A stretch of DNA of 23,484 nt from an uncultured Eubacteriales bacterium. GTDB lineage: Bacteria; Bacillota; Clostridia; Oscillospirales; Acutalibacteraceae. This document shows, one piece after another, positions 7,565 to 15,438 of this stretch; the first letter of the stretch is position 1, and each line of letters begins with the position of its first letter. The translations under genes were made by a program, and so were the position numbers. The DNA lies in NCBI GenBank assembly GCA_934454845.1, contig CAKSGV010000024.1, positions 1-23,484 of the forward strand, given 5' to 3'. A model generated the notes under the pieces. That model ran no database searches and was not told the origin of the DNA. It saw nothing but the letters and a program-made list of their open reading frames with translations.

Positions 7565-8617
7565 ATGGATAAATTATATATAACCGTTTATAAAAAAATT
7601 AAAAATGAAATTATAAGCGGTATTTATAAATTCGGGGAAAAATTGCCGTCAAAAAGAGTGTGCGCCGAAAGAAACGGAGTAAGTATAGTCACCGTTGAGC
7701 ACGCTTATGCAATGCTTGAAGAAGAAGGATATATTTCATCTGTAATCAGAAGCGGATATTTTTGCGCATTTGATCCATCAGAAATATATTCGGCAGAAAA
7801 AGAAAAAGAAATCCCCGAAAGCTTATCTTTGCTTCCGGGGATAAATGAGAATTTTCCCGAATCGGTGTATATAAAAGCCGTGAGAAAAGTCATAAGCGAT
7901 TTTAAATCCGATATATTGCAAAAGTGCGAAAGTTCCGGAATTTCAGCGTTAAGATCGGCACTTTCAAAATATCTTATCCGCTGCAGAGGAATCAAAGCCG
8001 ATCCGGAAAAAATAATTATCGGCTCCGGCGCTCAATCGCTTTATCATATTATAATATGCCTTCTCGGAAAGGATCATATATTTGCGATTGAAGATCCATC
8101 ATATAAAAAGATAGAAAATGCATATAAAACTCACGGCATCCGGTATCGCAAATTGATTCTTGAAAGCGACGGTATCAATTCATCGGAATTGCGAAAAACA
8201 GATGCCGATGTTCTTCATGTTACTCCTTATAGATCTTTCCCTAGCGGAATAACTGCTTCGGCCGCCAAAAGGGCTGAATACTTAAAGTGGGCAAAGATAA
8301 GAAACGGAATAATTATAGAAGATGATTACGGTTCCGAGTTTTATAGGTTTAGGAAACCTTTTGAAACTCTTTATGAGCTTGGCAATAAAAATGTTATTTA
8401 TCTTAACACTTTTTCTAAAACAATCTCTTCGGCTGTTAAAATCGGATATATAATTTTACCCGAAAATCTTTATCCGCTTTTTGAAAAAAACAAGGAAATG
8501 CTGTCTTGTTCTGTTCCGACTCTCGATCAGCTTGTTTTGGCAGAACTATTGAATAACGGAAGTTTTGAAAGAAATTTAAACAGAATCAGAAGAAAGATAA
8601 GGAAAAATGAAATATAG
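7565..8617 (+). CDS. MocR/PdxR-type GntR regulator, C-terminally truncated
   Basis: A winged-helix GntR DNA-binding domain (about 1-67, LPSKRVCAERNGVSIVTVEHAY) fused to an aminotransferase-like domain. PLP-site residues are present: the IEDDYGSEF strand (251-259) and the lysine that would bind PLP, K285 in NTFSK. The family is normally about 450-490 residues; this one stops at 350 with RIRRKIRKNEI, just after the large domain, so the C-terminal small domain with its substrate-binding Arg is missing. A terminator begins 36 bases later, and no remnant of the lost part is obvious in the other frames. It may be a pseudogene or a shortened DNA-binding protein. The ligand and target are unknown; no vitamin B6 genes lie nearby. 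Confidence 0.8.
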   Translation: MDKLYITVYKKIKNEIISGIYKFGEKLPSKRVCAERNGVSIVTVEHAYAMLEEEGYISSVIRSGYFCAFDPSEIYSAEKEKEIPESLSLLPGINENFPESVYIKAVRKVISDFKSDILQKCESSGISALRSALSKYLIRCRGIKADPEKIIIGSGAQSLYHIIICLLGKDHIFAIEDPSYKKIENAYKTHGIRYRKLILESDGINSSELRKTDADVLHVTPYRSFPSGITASAAKRAEYLKWAKIRNGIIIEDDYGSEFYRFRKPFETLYELGNKNVIYLNTFSKTISSAVKIGYIILPENLYPLFEKNKEMLSCSVPTLDQLVLAELLNNGSFERNLNRIRRKIRKNEI

Positions 8618-8653
8618 ATTAAAGAACTTTTTCTTATCGCACCTTTAATGCAG

Positions 8654-8689
8654 AAAGCTCACTCGACTTAAATAGGTCGGGTGAGCTTT
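8654..8689. terminator. hairpin between convergent regulator genes
   Basis: AAAGCTCACTCGAC (8654-8667) pairs with 8676-8689 over 14 bp with one G-U pair and an eight-base loop. The T-tract is short on the plus strand and lacking on the minus strand. It separates the truncated MocR gene from the TetR pseudogene. Confidence 0.6.
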
Positions 8690-8691
8690 GT

Positions 8692-9267
8692 TTATAATGC
8701 ATTGTTTTCAAGTATTCCGAATAATGAATTTTTAATTGTTTTTTCAATAAATTCTATAAGCATTTCTTTATCTCTGCTTTTTCGATTTTTTATTCAATCA
8801 ATTAATATTCCCGCAAGGGCCTCGGTATAAAAATTACACAAAAAGCTTTTGTAATTTTCGTCTAATAATTTACCCGTCTCTTTTTCCGCACTGTCGATAA
8901 TTGAAGATGTAAGCTCAATAAAATCAGCAAAGAAAAAGCGTTTCATTTCTTCTTGTCCGATTGAGTCGTAGGCGCAGTTAATTATATAATCGTTTTCTTC
9001 TATATAATTCATAATAAAAGTTAATGCCTCTTCGTAATCAATGATCAAATTAAATTTTTTTACTACCTCAACCGCCTCATTTTCAAACATCCATTTGAGA
9101 AGAGCATAGATATCATCAAAATGATAGTAAAAGGTTTTTCGATTAAGACCGCAATCGGTAATTATTTCGCTAACCGTTATTTTTGAAAATGTTTTATTTT
9201 TCATTAGCTTTTTCATCGAATCGGCTAAAGTCTTTTTTGTATTAAGTGAAGTGATTTCGTGTTTTAT
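8692..9267 (-). pseudogene. TetR-family regulator with lost start codon and nonsense mutation
   Basis: Read from 9267 to 8692 this gives a 191-residue TetR protein of normal length with an N-terminal helix-turn-helix (ITVSEIITDCGLNRKTFYYH) and a helical ligand domain. Two lesions break it. First, the expected start codon is ATA (9265-9267): a strong GGGAGG (9275-9280) lies seven bases upstream, and the next residues (KHEITSLNTKK) are what TetR relatives of this type begin with. Second, TGA at 8794-8796 stands after AGILID, where relatives have Trp; the frame then stays open with sensible protein (IKNRKSRDKEM to ILENNAL) until TAA at 8692. The internal ATG at 9216 has no ribosome site and would drop the first helix. 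It probably once repressed the divergent efflux genes. Sequencing error is the main alternative. Confidence 0.75.
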
Positions 9268-9294
9268 AAAATAACCTCCCGTGTTTATGATTTT

Positions 9295-9322
9295 ATTATA
9301 CAGCTGTCCATCAAAAATTCAA
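9295..9322 (-). promoter_or_regulatory. promoter of the TetR gene
   Basis: On the minus strand, TTGAAT (9317-9322) and a perfect TATAAT (9295-9300) with a 16-base spacer. It lies about 28 bases upstream of the ATA that stands in the start position, so transcription signals seem preserved although the reading frame is damaged. Confidence 0.6.
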
Positions 9323-9337
9323 TACATAATATGGGAC

Positions 9338-9352
9338 ATTTGACCGTCAAAT
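9338..9352. promoter_or_regulatory. candidate TetR operator palindrome
   Basis: ATTTGAC-C-GTCAAAT is a perfect palindrome with seven-base arms around a central base, lying in the divergent gap just upstream of the TetR promoter. The nine bases TTTGACCGT (9339-9347) recur at 9390-9398, nearer the efflux genes. TetR proteins typically bind such palindromes; binding here is inferred. Confidence 0.45.
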
Positions 9353-9451
9353 CATAAGATTTGTCCTAATGTTACACAATTGCAAAGCTTTTGACCGTTT
9401 TATTTACAGTCTAAAGACATTATTATATTGTTTAGCAAGAGAGGTGGCGAT

Positions 9452-9757
9452 ATGAAAAAATACAAAATATCAATGAAAACGTCTATAGGCGTCAGATACG
9501 GCACAATGGAAATTTGTATTCATAACCGAAAAATCAATGGCAGTATAGCCATGCTTGGTCATAAAAAGCCTATTTATGGATCAATTGACAGCACCGGAGT
9601 TTGCACAATCGTCGGTTAACTGACAACATTGATTCGAAATATCGATTATACAGCTGTCGGAAAAATAACCGACACGGAAATCGAATTATTGCTCAAGGAC
9701 GAAAAAAATATTTTTAAAATCACCGGAAAGATTGAGGAAGCGGAGGAAAAAGATTGA
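9452..9757 (+). pseudogene. small conserved-looking gene interrupted by an in-frame TAA
   Basis: The start is ATG 9452, with GAGGTGG just upstream; a TTG at 9428 in frame has no ribosome site. The frame codes 55 residues (KKYKISMKTSIGVRYG..., ending STGVCTIVG) and meets TAA at 9617-9619. It then stays open for 45 more codons of sensible protein (LTTLIRNIDYTAVGKITDTEIE and onward) to TGA at 9755-9757, which overlaps the transporter start in TGATG. A CAA-to-TAA change explains the break. The whole product would be about 101 residues, soluble, mostly beta; I do not recognise its function. It is the first gene of the efflux operon. A functional 55-residue product cannot be ruled out. Confidence 0.65.
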
Positions 9758-11808
9758 TGAAAAAATTTTATTCGTTTGTGGTTAAACGGCGAAAACTAAT
9801 AATAATTTTATTTTTAATTTGCTTTGTTGTTTGTCTTTTCCTGCAAAAAAGTGTAGCGGTAAATTATGATATGAACGACTATTTACCGTCGGACGTAAAA
9901 TCTACGGTATCGCTTGATGTTATGAAAAAAGAATTTGACAGCGGCATACCGAATGCTCGTGTAATGGTAAAAAACGTTACTGTTCCGCAGGCACTTGAAT
10001 ATAAGGAGAAAATAGAAAAAATCAAGGGCGTTTCGGAGGTTACTTGGCTTGATGATTCACAGGATATAACGATTCCGATCGAAACGCTTGATAAAGATAC
10101 TGTAGAAACTTATTACAAAGACAACACGGCATTGTTTACCGTTACGATAGATGCAAACTACCGTCTTTCGGTAGTTGATGAAATCAGAGAAATAATCGGA
10201 AACGAAAATGCAATTACAGGCAGTGCCGTTTCTACAGCAACCGCCACAACAAATACGGTAAAGGAAATTCAAAAAATAACTGTGATAGCCGTTTTGTTTG
10301 TTTTGATTATTTTGATTTTAACAACAAATTCGTGGTTTGAACCCGTTATTGTGCTGCTCGGCTTAGGCGTTGCGATTATTATCAACAGCGGAACAAATCT
10401 TATATTCGGTGAAGTGTCTTTTGTTACAAATGCTGCAGGCAGTATATTGCAACTTGCCGTATCACTTGATTATTCCGTGTTTTTAATTCATCGATTTGAA
10501 GAATGCAGAAAAGAAGCAACCGATATAAAAGATGCTATGGTAAATGCACTTTGCAAATCAACTTCGTCTATACTTTCAAGCGGACTGACAACGGTTATCG
10601 GCTTTTTGGCGCTTATGCTGATGCAATTCCAAATCGGCCCCGATCTTGGCAGAGCGCTCGCAAAAGGTATTGTGATAAGCCTTTTAACCGTGTTTTTGTT
10701 TATGCCGTCGGTAATTTTGTCAACATATAAATTACTTGATAATACAAAGCACAAATCATTTATGCCGAATTTCAAAGGTTTCGGTAAATTTGTAAATAAG
10801 ATTGCAATCCCGATGATTTGCATTTTCGCCGTTGTTATTATTCCGTCTTACTTGGCATCAAATTCAAATTCCTATCATTACGGTTCTTCACATATTTACG
10901 GCGAAGGCACAACATACGGCAGAGACAAAGAGGCTATAGAAAAAGCTTTCGGCAAAAATGACACTTATGTTCTGTTAGTTCCAAAGGAAAAGACGGCGAC
11001 ACAAAAAGAACTTTCTGACAAACTTCACGAAATTCCTCAAGTCAGCGATATAATATCATATGTTGATACGGTTGGAGAAGAAATACCAAAAGAATATTTG
11101 GATGCCGACACACTTTCTCTTCTTGAATCGAAAAATTACAGCAGATTTGTTATCAGCGTTGATGCGGATTATGAGGGCGACGAAACATTTAATCTTGTTG
11201 AGACGATAAGAAAAAAAGCGGATAAGTATTATCCCGACAAAATTTATCTTGTCGGTGAAGGCGTCAGCACATATGATCTTATGAACACGATAACCTTGGA
11301 TATGACAAAAGTAAACTTGCTTGCGATCGGGGCGGTGTTTGCGGTTTTGCTTCTCACTATGAAATCAATATCTGTTCCGATTATTTTGGTGCTCAGTATT
11401 GAAACTGCGATTTGGTTAAATCTTTCCGTTCCGTATTTTACGGATAAAACTGTTTTCTATATTGCGTATTTGATTATCAGCTCCGTTCAACTCGGGGCAA
11501 CGGTTGACTATGCAATCCTTATGACAGAGAGATATAAAGAAAATCGACTGTCGCTCGATAAACACAATGCGGCAATTCAAACCATATCGGATGTTTCCGT
11601 TTCGATTTTAACTTCGGGAAGTGTATTGACTGCAGTTGGTTTACTTCTCGGATATATATCAACAAATCAACTTTTGGCTCAACTCGGTGTTTTTATCGGC
11701 AGAGGCGCAATATTCTCGCTCGCAATAGTATTGCTTGTTTTACCGGGACTTTTGATGATGTTCGATAAACTGATAATAAATAAAAGAAAAAACAGGAGGG
11801 TTAATTAA
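9757..11808 (+). CDS. MMPL/RND-family transporter
   Basis: A cytoplasmic-membrane exporter of 683 residues powered by the proton gradient. It shows the duplicated RND plan: one helix (13-30), an extracytoplasmic domain (31-170), five helices (171-325), then a second helix (about 348-366), a second extracytoplasmic domain (367-510) and a final helix bundle (520-670). The likely proton-relay aspartates sit in SLDYSVFLIHR (D238) and ATVDYAILMTERY (D584), the same position in each half. The start is ATG 9757, with GGAGG at 9742-9746; TTG three bases... in frame just upstream at 9754 is less likely. It is coupled to the small gene by TGATG. The substrate is unknown; MMPL proteins in Gram-positives move lipids, peptides or drugs. 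The regulator next door is broken, so expression may be constitutive. Confidence 0.92.
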   Translation: MKKFYSFVVKRRKLIIILFLICFVVCLFLQKSVAVNYDMNDYLPSDVKSTVSLDVMKKEFDSGIPNARVMVKNVTVPQALEYKEKIEKIKGVSEVTWLDDSQDITIPIETLDKDTVETYYKDNTALFTVTIDANYRLSVVDEIREIIGNENAITGSAVSTATATTNTVKEIQKITVIAVLFVLIILILTTNSWFEPVIVLLGLGVAIIINSGTNLIFGEVSFVTNAAGSILQLAVSLDYSVFLIHRFEECRKEATDIKDAMVNALCKSTSSILSSGLTTVIGFLALMLMQFQIGPDLGRALAKGIVISLLTVFLFMPSVILSTYKLLDNTKHKSFMPNFKGFGKFVNKIAIPMICIFAVVIIPSYLASNSNSYHYGSSHIYGEGTTYGRDKEAIEKAFGKNDTYVLLVPKEKTATQKELSDKLHEIPQVSDIISYVDTVGEEIPKEYLDADTLSLLESKNYSRFVISVDADYEGDETFNLVETIRKKADKYYPDKIYLVGEGVSTYDLMNTITLDMTKVNLLAIGAVFAVLLLTMKSISVPIILVLSIETAIWLNLSVPYFTDKTVFYIAYLIISSVQLGATVDYAILMTERYKENRLSLDKHNAAIQTISDVSVSILTSGSVLTAVGLLLGYISTNQLLAQLGVFIGRGAIFSLAIVLLVLPGLLMMFDKLIINKRKNRRVN

Positions 11809-11810
11809 AA

Positions 11811-13853
11811 ATGAAAAAATCGATTAAACAAATTTCAGCAATTTTTTTATCGCTTTTTATGATTTTGGGAACAATGCCGTTGTATGCTTTTGCTTCTCAT
11901 GATAATACAGATAAAGAAGAAGTTGTTTATGTCAGCCTTAATTCCGACGGCTCCGTTAAAGAAATAAATGTTGTTAATGTTTTTGATCTTGACAAGAACG
12001 GTAAAATCATTGATTACGGCAAATATGAAAAAATCCGTAATATGACAACTACCGACAAAATAAATTCAAACGGCGATCAAATAACTGTTGACGCAAAAAA
12101 AGGCAAACTCTATTATGAGGGCAAACTTAAAAGCGATGCGATTCCGTGGCTCATAAGCATAAAATATTATCTTGACAAAGACGAATATTCGGCAAAAAAT
12201 ATTGCGGGTAAAAGCGGCAAACTTGAAATTAAAATGAGCATAAAGCAAAATAAAAAATGCGACAAATCATTTTTTGAGGGCTATGCTTTGCAAGCAACAT
12301 TTACACTTGACACGGACAAAGCGACAAATATAGTTGCCGATGGAGCAACCATTGCAAATGTCGGCAATGACAAGCAAATTACATATACGATTTTGCCGAA
12401 TAACGAAAAAGATATTTCATTATTCGCTACGGTACATAATTTTGAAATGGAAGCCGTCGCAATAAACGCTGTTCGTATGAATTTGAATATTGATTTAAAT
12501 ACCGAAAAATTACAAAATAAAATTGACGAAGTAATCAAAGCAACCGGTGATTTGGATGACGGTGCAGGCAGAGTGAACGACGCTTCTTCCGAAATTCACG
12601 GAGCAACAGGCAAGTTAAGTTCGGTAACCAACGAATTTAAAAACGGCGTTAATTCTCTTAACGGCGCAGCGAATGAACTCAGTTTAGGGCTTAAAGCATT
12701 AACATCTAAAAATAAAGAATTGACAAGTGCCGCTTGGTCTGCATATGAGGGTTTATGTACTGCTGCACAAACACAATTAAATGAGCAACTCACAGAAAAC
12801 GGACTTGAAAAAGTTACATTAACACCGAAGAATTATTCAACTGTATTGCAAAATGTATTGGTTCTGATGAAAGCCGATTCCGTTTACAATAAGGCATATA
12901 ATACCGCTTTGGCAAAGGTATCATCACAGGTAAACTCACAAGCCGACACGCTCTATAAAGAATATATCAATTCGCAGGCGAACACAATTTATTTAGAATA
13001 TGTTAAATCTCAATCCGATTTGCTTTACACACAAGTTGCAAGACAGGCTGTTATAAATCAACTTGCTGAAAACGGCTATACAAAAGAGCAGGCATCGGCG
13101 TATGTTCAAACAGAAGAGGGCAAAATCCTTGTTGCAAACGCAATATCCGTAATGACTGATGAGCAAAAAGAGCAGGTGCTTAACTCGGCAGTTCAAAGTC
13201 TTACGGATGAACAGAAGAAGCAGATACTTGACGGTGCATACGCTTCTTTGACCGAAGAGCAAAAGTCAAAAATAGAAGATTCGTATATCAAACAGCTTAT
13301 GGCAAGCGAAGATGTAACAAGCCAAATAACAGCCGCAGTAAAAAAAGCAAATTCAGCGGCAGGTGAAGTTGCAAAACTCAAAGGGCAGCTTGACAGTTAC
13401 GGTGCATTTTATGACGGTCTGGTTGATTACACTAATGCCGTCAGTTCAGCCGCAACCGGTGCAAACGCTCTTTCAAACGGTTTATCAAAATTAACCTCAA
13501 ATACAAAAGCATTGGCTGACTCGGTCGGCAAACTCGATATAGCTATGGGAGAATTGAATGACGGCACAAAAGATTTGAAAAACGGCACAAGCGAATTTGC
13601 TTCCGAAGTAAAAGATGCCGACTCAAATCTTGGTGACGAAATAGATTCAGAATTATCTTCACTTACAGGCAAGAATGTCGAAATTAAATCTTTTGTATCA
13701 AGCAAAAACAAGAATGTTAAATCCGTTCAGTTTATTATAAAAGGTGAAAATATAGCTCTTGAGGGTGTTGAAGAAAAGCAAGTTGAAAATACCAAAAATC
13801 TTTCGTTTTGGCAAAAGCTTATTAACTTGTTCAAATTTTCAAGCAAGTCTTGA
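11811..13853 (+). CDS. large secreted helical protein partnered with the MMPL transporter
   Basis: 680 residues with a signal peptide (KK, hydrophobic 8-22, cleavage near AFA-SHD). Residues 35-225 look beta-rich; 230-620 are long helices like the extracellular part of YhgE/Pip-type proteins (GDLDDGAGRVNDASSEIHGATGKL; GANALSNGLSKL). Inside are two short tandem repeats: three 12-residue units at 376-411 and three 16-residue units at 448-495. There is no later membrane helix or wall-anchor motif; the C-terminus (FWQKLINLFKF) is amphipathic and could touch the membrane. Two bases separate it from the transporter, whose last codons hold its AGGAGGG ribosome site. It is probably a periplasm-like partner that works with the pump outside the cell membrane; this is inferred from the operon. 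Confidence 0.8.
   Translation: MKKSIKQISAIFLSLFMILGTMPLYAFASHDNTDKEEVVYVSLNSDGSVKEINVVNVFDLDKNGKIIDYGKYEKIRNMTTTDKINSNGDQITVDAKKGKLYYEGKLKSDAIPWLISIKYYLDKDEYSAKNIAGKSGKLEIKMSIKQNKKCDKSFFEGYALQATFTLDTDKATNIVADGATIANVGNDKQITYTILPNNEKDISLFATVHNFEMEAVAINAVRMNLNIDLNTEKLQNKIDEVIKATGDLDDGAGRVNDASSEIHGATGKLSSVTNEFKNGVNSLNGAANELSLGLKALTSKNKELTSAAWSAYEGLCTAAQTQLNEQLTENGLEKVTLTPKNYSTVLQNVLVLMKADSVYNKAYNTALAKVSSQVNSQADTLYKEYINSQANTIYLEYVKSQSDLLYTQVARQAVINQLAENGYTKEQASAYVQTEEGKILVANAISVMTDEQKEQVLNSAVQSLTDEQKKQILDGAYASLTEEQKSKIEDSYIKQLMASEDVTSQITAAVKKANSAAGEVAKLKGQLDSYGAFYDGLVDYTNAVSSAATGANALSNGLSKLTSNTKALADSVGKLDIAMGELNDGTKDLKNGTSEFASEVKDADSNLGDEIDSELSSLTGKNVEIKSFVSSKNKNVKSVQFIIKGENIALEGVEEKQVENTKNLSFWQKLINLFKFSSKS
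12936..13043 (+). repeat. three tandem 12-residue coding repeats
   Basis: The units SQADTLYKEYIN, SQANTIYLEYVK and SQSDLLYTQVAR lie back to back in the secreted helical protein. The DNA has diverged more than the protein, which suggests an old expansion under selection. Confidence 0.7.
13152..13295 (+). repeat. three tandem 16-residue coding repeats
   Basis: The units MTDEQKEQVLNSAVQS, LTDEQKKQILDGAYAS and LTEEQKSKIEDSYIKQ follow one another, each probably one helix capped by T-D/E-E-Q-K. Confidence 0.7.
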
Positions 13854-13945
13854 AAAATGTATGTTCTGTTTAAGGTATGATAAGGTTATGGAATGATAAG
13901 CGAAAATCCCGCCGCATACCTAATTACTTTGGACTGCATTTTTGC

Positions 13946-13975
13946 AAAGCCGGTACATATTTATGTGCCGGCTTT
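13946..13975 (+). terminator. terminator of the efflux operon
   Basis: AAAGCCGGTACA (13946-13957) pairs with 13964-13975 (one G-U pair) around a six-base loop, followed by TCTTTAT. It lies 92 bases after the stop of the secreted protein; nothing coding lies between. Confidence 0.8.
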
Positions 13976-13986
13976 TCTTTATACAA

Positions 13987-14017
13987 TAAGGCTTAACTCA
14001 TTTTGAGTTAAGCCTTA
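13987..14017. repeat. long perfect hairpin, unit 1 of three
   Basis: TAAGGCTTAACTCA (13987-14000) pairs perfectly with 14004-14017 around a TTT loop. No long T-tract follows. The downstream flank aligns loosely with the flank after the hairpin at 14075. Confidence 0.6.
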
Positions 14018-14074
14018 ATTTACGGTACGGATGTTTATAGGGAATTTCACCATTGCAGTATAGCCTTAAAATAA

Positions 14075-14111
14075 AATCAAGACTAAACCCTAATCGGGTT
14101 AAGTCTTGATT
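14075..14111. repeat. long hairpin, unit 2 of three
   Basis: Bases 14075-14090 pair with 14096-14111 (16 bp, one mismatch) around a five-base loop. The arms carry a GACTTAACCC-like core related to hairpins 1 and 3. Confidence 0.6.
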
Positions 14112-14167
14112 ATGATACGAATGTTCAAAAGGGATTTTATTATCGTGGTGGAAATTTAAAATAAAAA

Positions 14168-14204
14168 ACAAGGCTCAACCCGAATTGGGTCAAGCCCTGC
14201 TTGT
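14168..14204 (-). terminator. tRNA-Leu terminator hairpin, unit 3 of three
   Basis: GGCTCAACCC (14172-14181) pairs with 14187-14196 (two mismatches) around GAATT. On the minus strand the stem is followed by TTGTTTTTTAT, directly after the tRNA 3' end, so it is a plausible terminator for the tRNA. Confidence 0.6.
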
Positions 14205-14290
14205 GGTGCCGCTGGCCGGACTTGAACCGGCACGGTGTTGCCACCGAGGGATTTTAAGTCCCTTGCGTCTGCCTATTCCGCCACAGCGGC
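14204..14290 (-). tRNA. tRNA-Leu, anticodon UAA
   Basis: Read on the minus strand: acceptor arm GCCGCTG (14284-14290) pairs with CAGCGGC, followed by A and an encoded CCA (14204-14206). The anticodon stem AGGGA/TCCCT encloses CTTAAAA, giving anticodon TAA. A long variable arm (CGGTGGCAACACCG) marks a class II tRNA as expected for leucine, and the T arm has GGTTCAAGTCC. 87 bases. Confidence 0.96.
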
Positions 14291-14410
14291 ATATATAATA
14301 TGATATTATAAATATTGAAATTTGTCAAGATTTTTTTAATCAGAATTCAATATTTTTATATCAAATTTAAAAAATACAAATATCTGTAAAAAATTGCAAT
14401 TAAATATCAG

Positions 14411-14440
14411 TTGACTTTATTCCGCGAAATATCGTATAAT
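14411..14440 (+). promoter_or_regulatory. promoter of the AraC regulator gene
   Basis: TTGACT (14411-14416) and a perfect TATAAT (14435-14440) with an 18-base spacer, about 34 bases upstream of the start codon. Confidence 0.7.
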
Positions 14441-14473
14441 TATAGTAAATTAAGACAAAGTCGGTGATGGTTT

Positions 14474-15289
14474 TTGCTCGATACGCAATATGATATAGTC
14501 GGTCATAATTTAATGAATGAAGACGGGTTTTCCGTAAAAAAAAGAATTATAACCGAAAGAAGAGTTTATCCGCACACCCACACTTTTTATGAATTGACTT
14601 TATATAGAAACTATAAGGGGATTATCACTCTTAACGGAGTTGAATTTAAAATAGACGGTTCCTTTGCGGTTTTGCTTCCTCCGAGCGATAATCATTCAAT
14701 GCTTATTGAAAACGACGAAAGCGAATCCATCCAAATTCTTTTCACAAAAATATTTATGGCAAAATCTGCCGACAAATATTTGCCAAGAACCACTCTTTAT
14801 TTCACGGATCCTCTGAAAAGGCCTATTTTAATAGAGCTGTTCGAAGAAGTTAATAAAGTGGGAAAGGCAAACCATTATTCCGGCTGCTTAATAGCGGCTA
14901 TAGTTCAGTATTTCAGAACATACGGTAAGACTGTTATAAAAAACATATCTATAAAAAGCCACGAAATTGTTGTTTCTGCAATGAATTTTATAAACGAAAA
15001 CTTCACAGATGAGATTTATCTCACCACTGTTGCAAAACATTTAAATGTCAGTCCGCAATATTTATCTTCGGTGTTTGTGGATGAATGCAAAATAAACTTT
15101 GTTGATTATCTTTCCGAAATAAGGCTTCGCTATGCTGCGGAACAACTTAAAAACACTAAGCTCAGTGTCACGGAAATATGCTATACAAGCGGTTATAGAA
15201 ATATTTCGAATTTTATGCGAAGTTTTAAAAGAACGTTCGGAATGACACCAAGAGCTTATAGAATATCCGCTCAAACAAATAACAATTAA
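14474..15289 (+). CDS. AraC-family transcriptional regulator
   Basis: 271 residues. Residues about 25-100 resemble a cupin sensor (RRVYPHTHTFYELTLY, then FAVLLPPSDNHSM). The C-terminal 100 residues form the two helix-turn-helix motifs of the family: YLTTVAKHLNVSPQYLSSVF, then the linker and LSVTEICYTSGYRNISNFMR followed by the signature FKRTFGMTPRAYR. The start is TTG at 14474, preceded by GGTGATGG; this site is weak and spaced closely, so the exact start is uncertain. Such regulators usually sense a sugar or oligosaccharide and activate neighbours. It stands directly upstream of three exported proteins in the same direction, which makes them the likely targets. Confidence 0.88.
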   Translation: MLDTQYDIVGHNLMNEDGFSVKKRIITERRVYPHTHTFYELTLYRNYKGIITLNGVEFKIDGSFAVLLPPSDNHSMLIENDESESIQILFTKIFMAKSADKYLPRTTLYFTDPLKRPILIELFEEVNKVGKANHYSGCLIAAIVQYFRTYGKTVIKNISIKSHEIVVSAMNFINENFTDEIYLTTVAKHLNVSPQYLSSVFVDECKINFVDYLSEIRLRYAAEQLKNTKLSVTEICYTSGYRNISNFMRSFKRTFGMTPRAYRISAQTNNN

Positions 15290-15438
15290 TTGCAATTTTT
15301 AGCATTGATTTTATGTATTTTTTCAAATAAAATTAAAAAAGTATAATTTATTATTAATTTAATTGTAGCATTTAAATCCTCAAAGAATTATTATTTAGTT
15401 ATAAGAGATTATTATATCATTTTGGAGGTTAGAGAATA

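Noticed and set aside
9428..9451. TTG start for the small gene before the transporter
   Set aside because: It has no ribosome site; ATG 9452 follows GAGGTGG at good spacing.
8692..9757. UGA recoded as Trp or programmed readthrough to explain the interrupted TetR
   Set aside because: UGA ends intact genes in the same window (2682 and 13851), and the neighbouring small gene is interrupted by UAA, which a UGA reassignment would not explain. The start codon is damaged too.
14474..14476. Later start for the AraC regulator at the ATG near 14512
   Set aside because: It would remove part of the cupin region and has no better ribosome site; the TTG start is kept, with low certainty.
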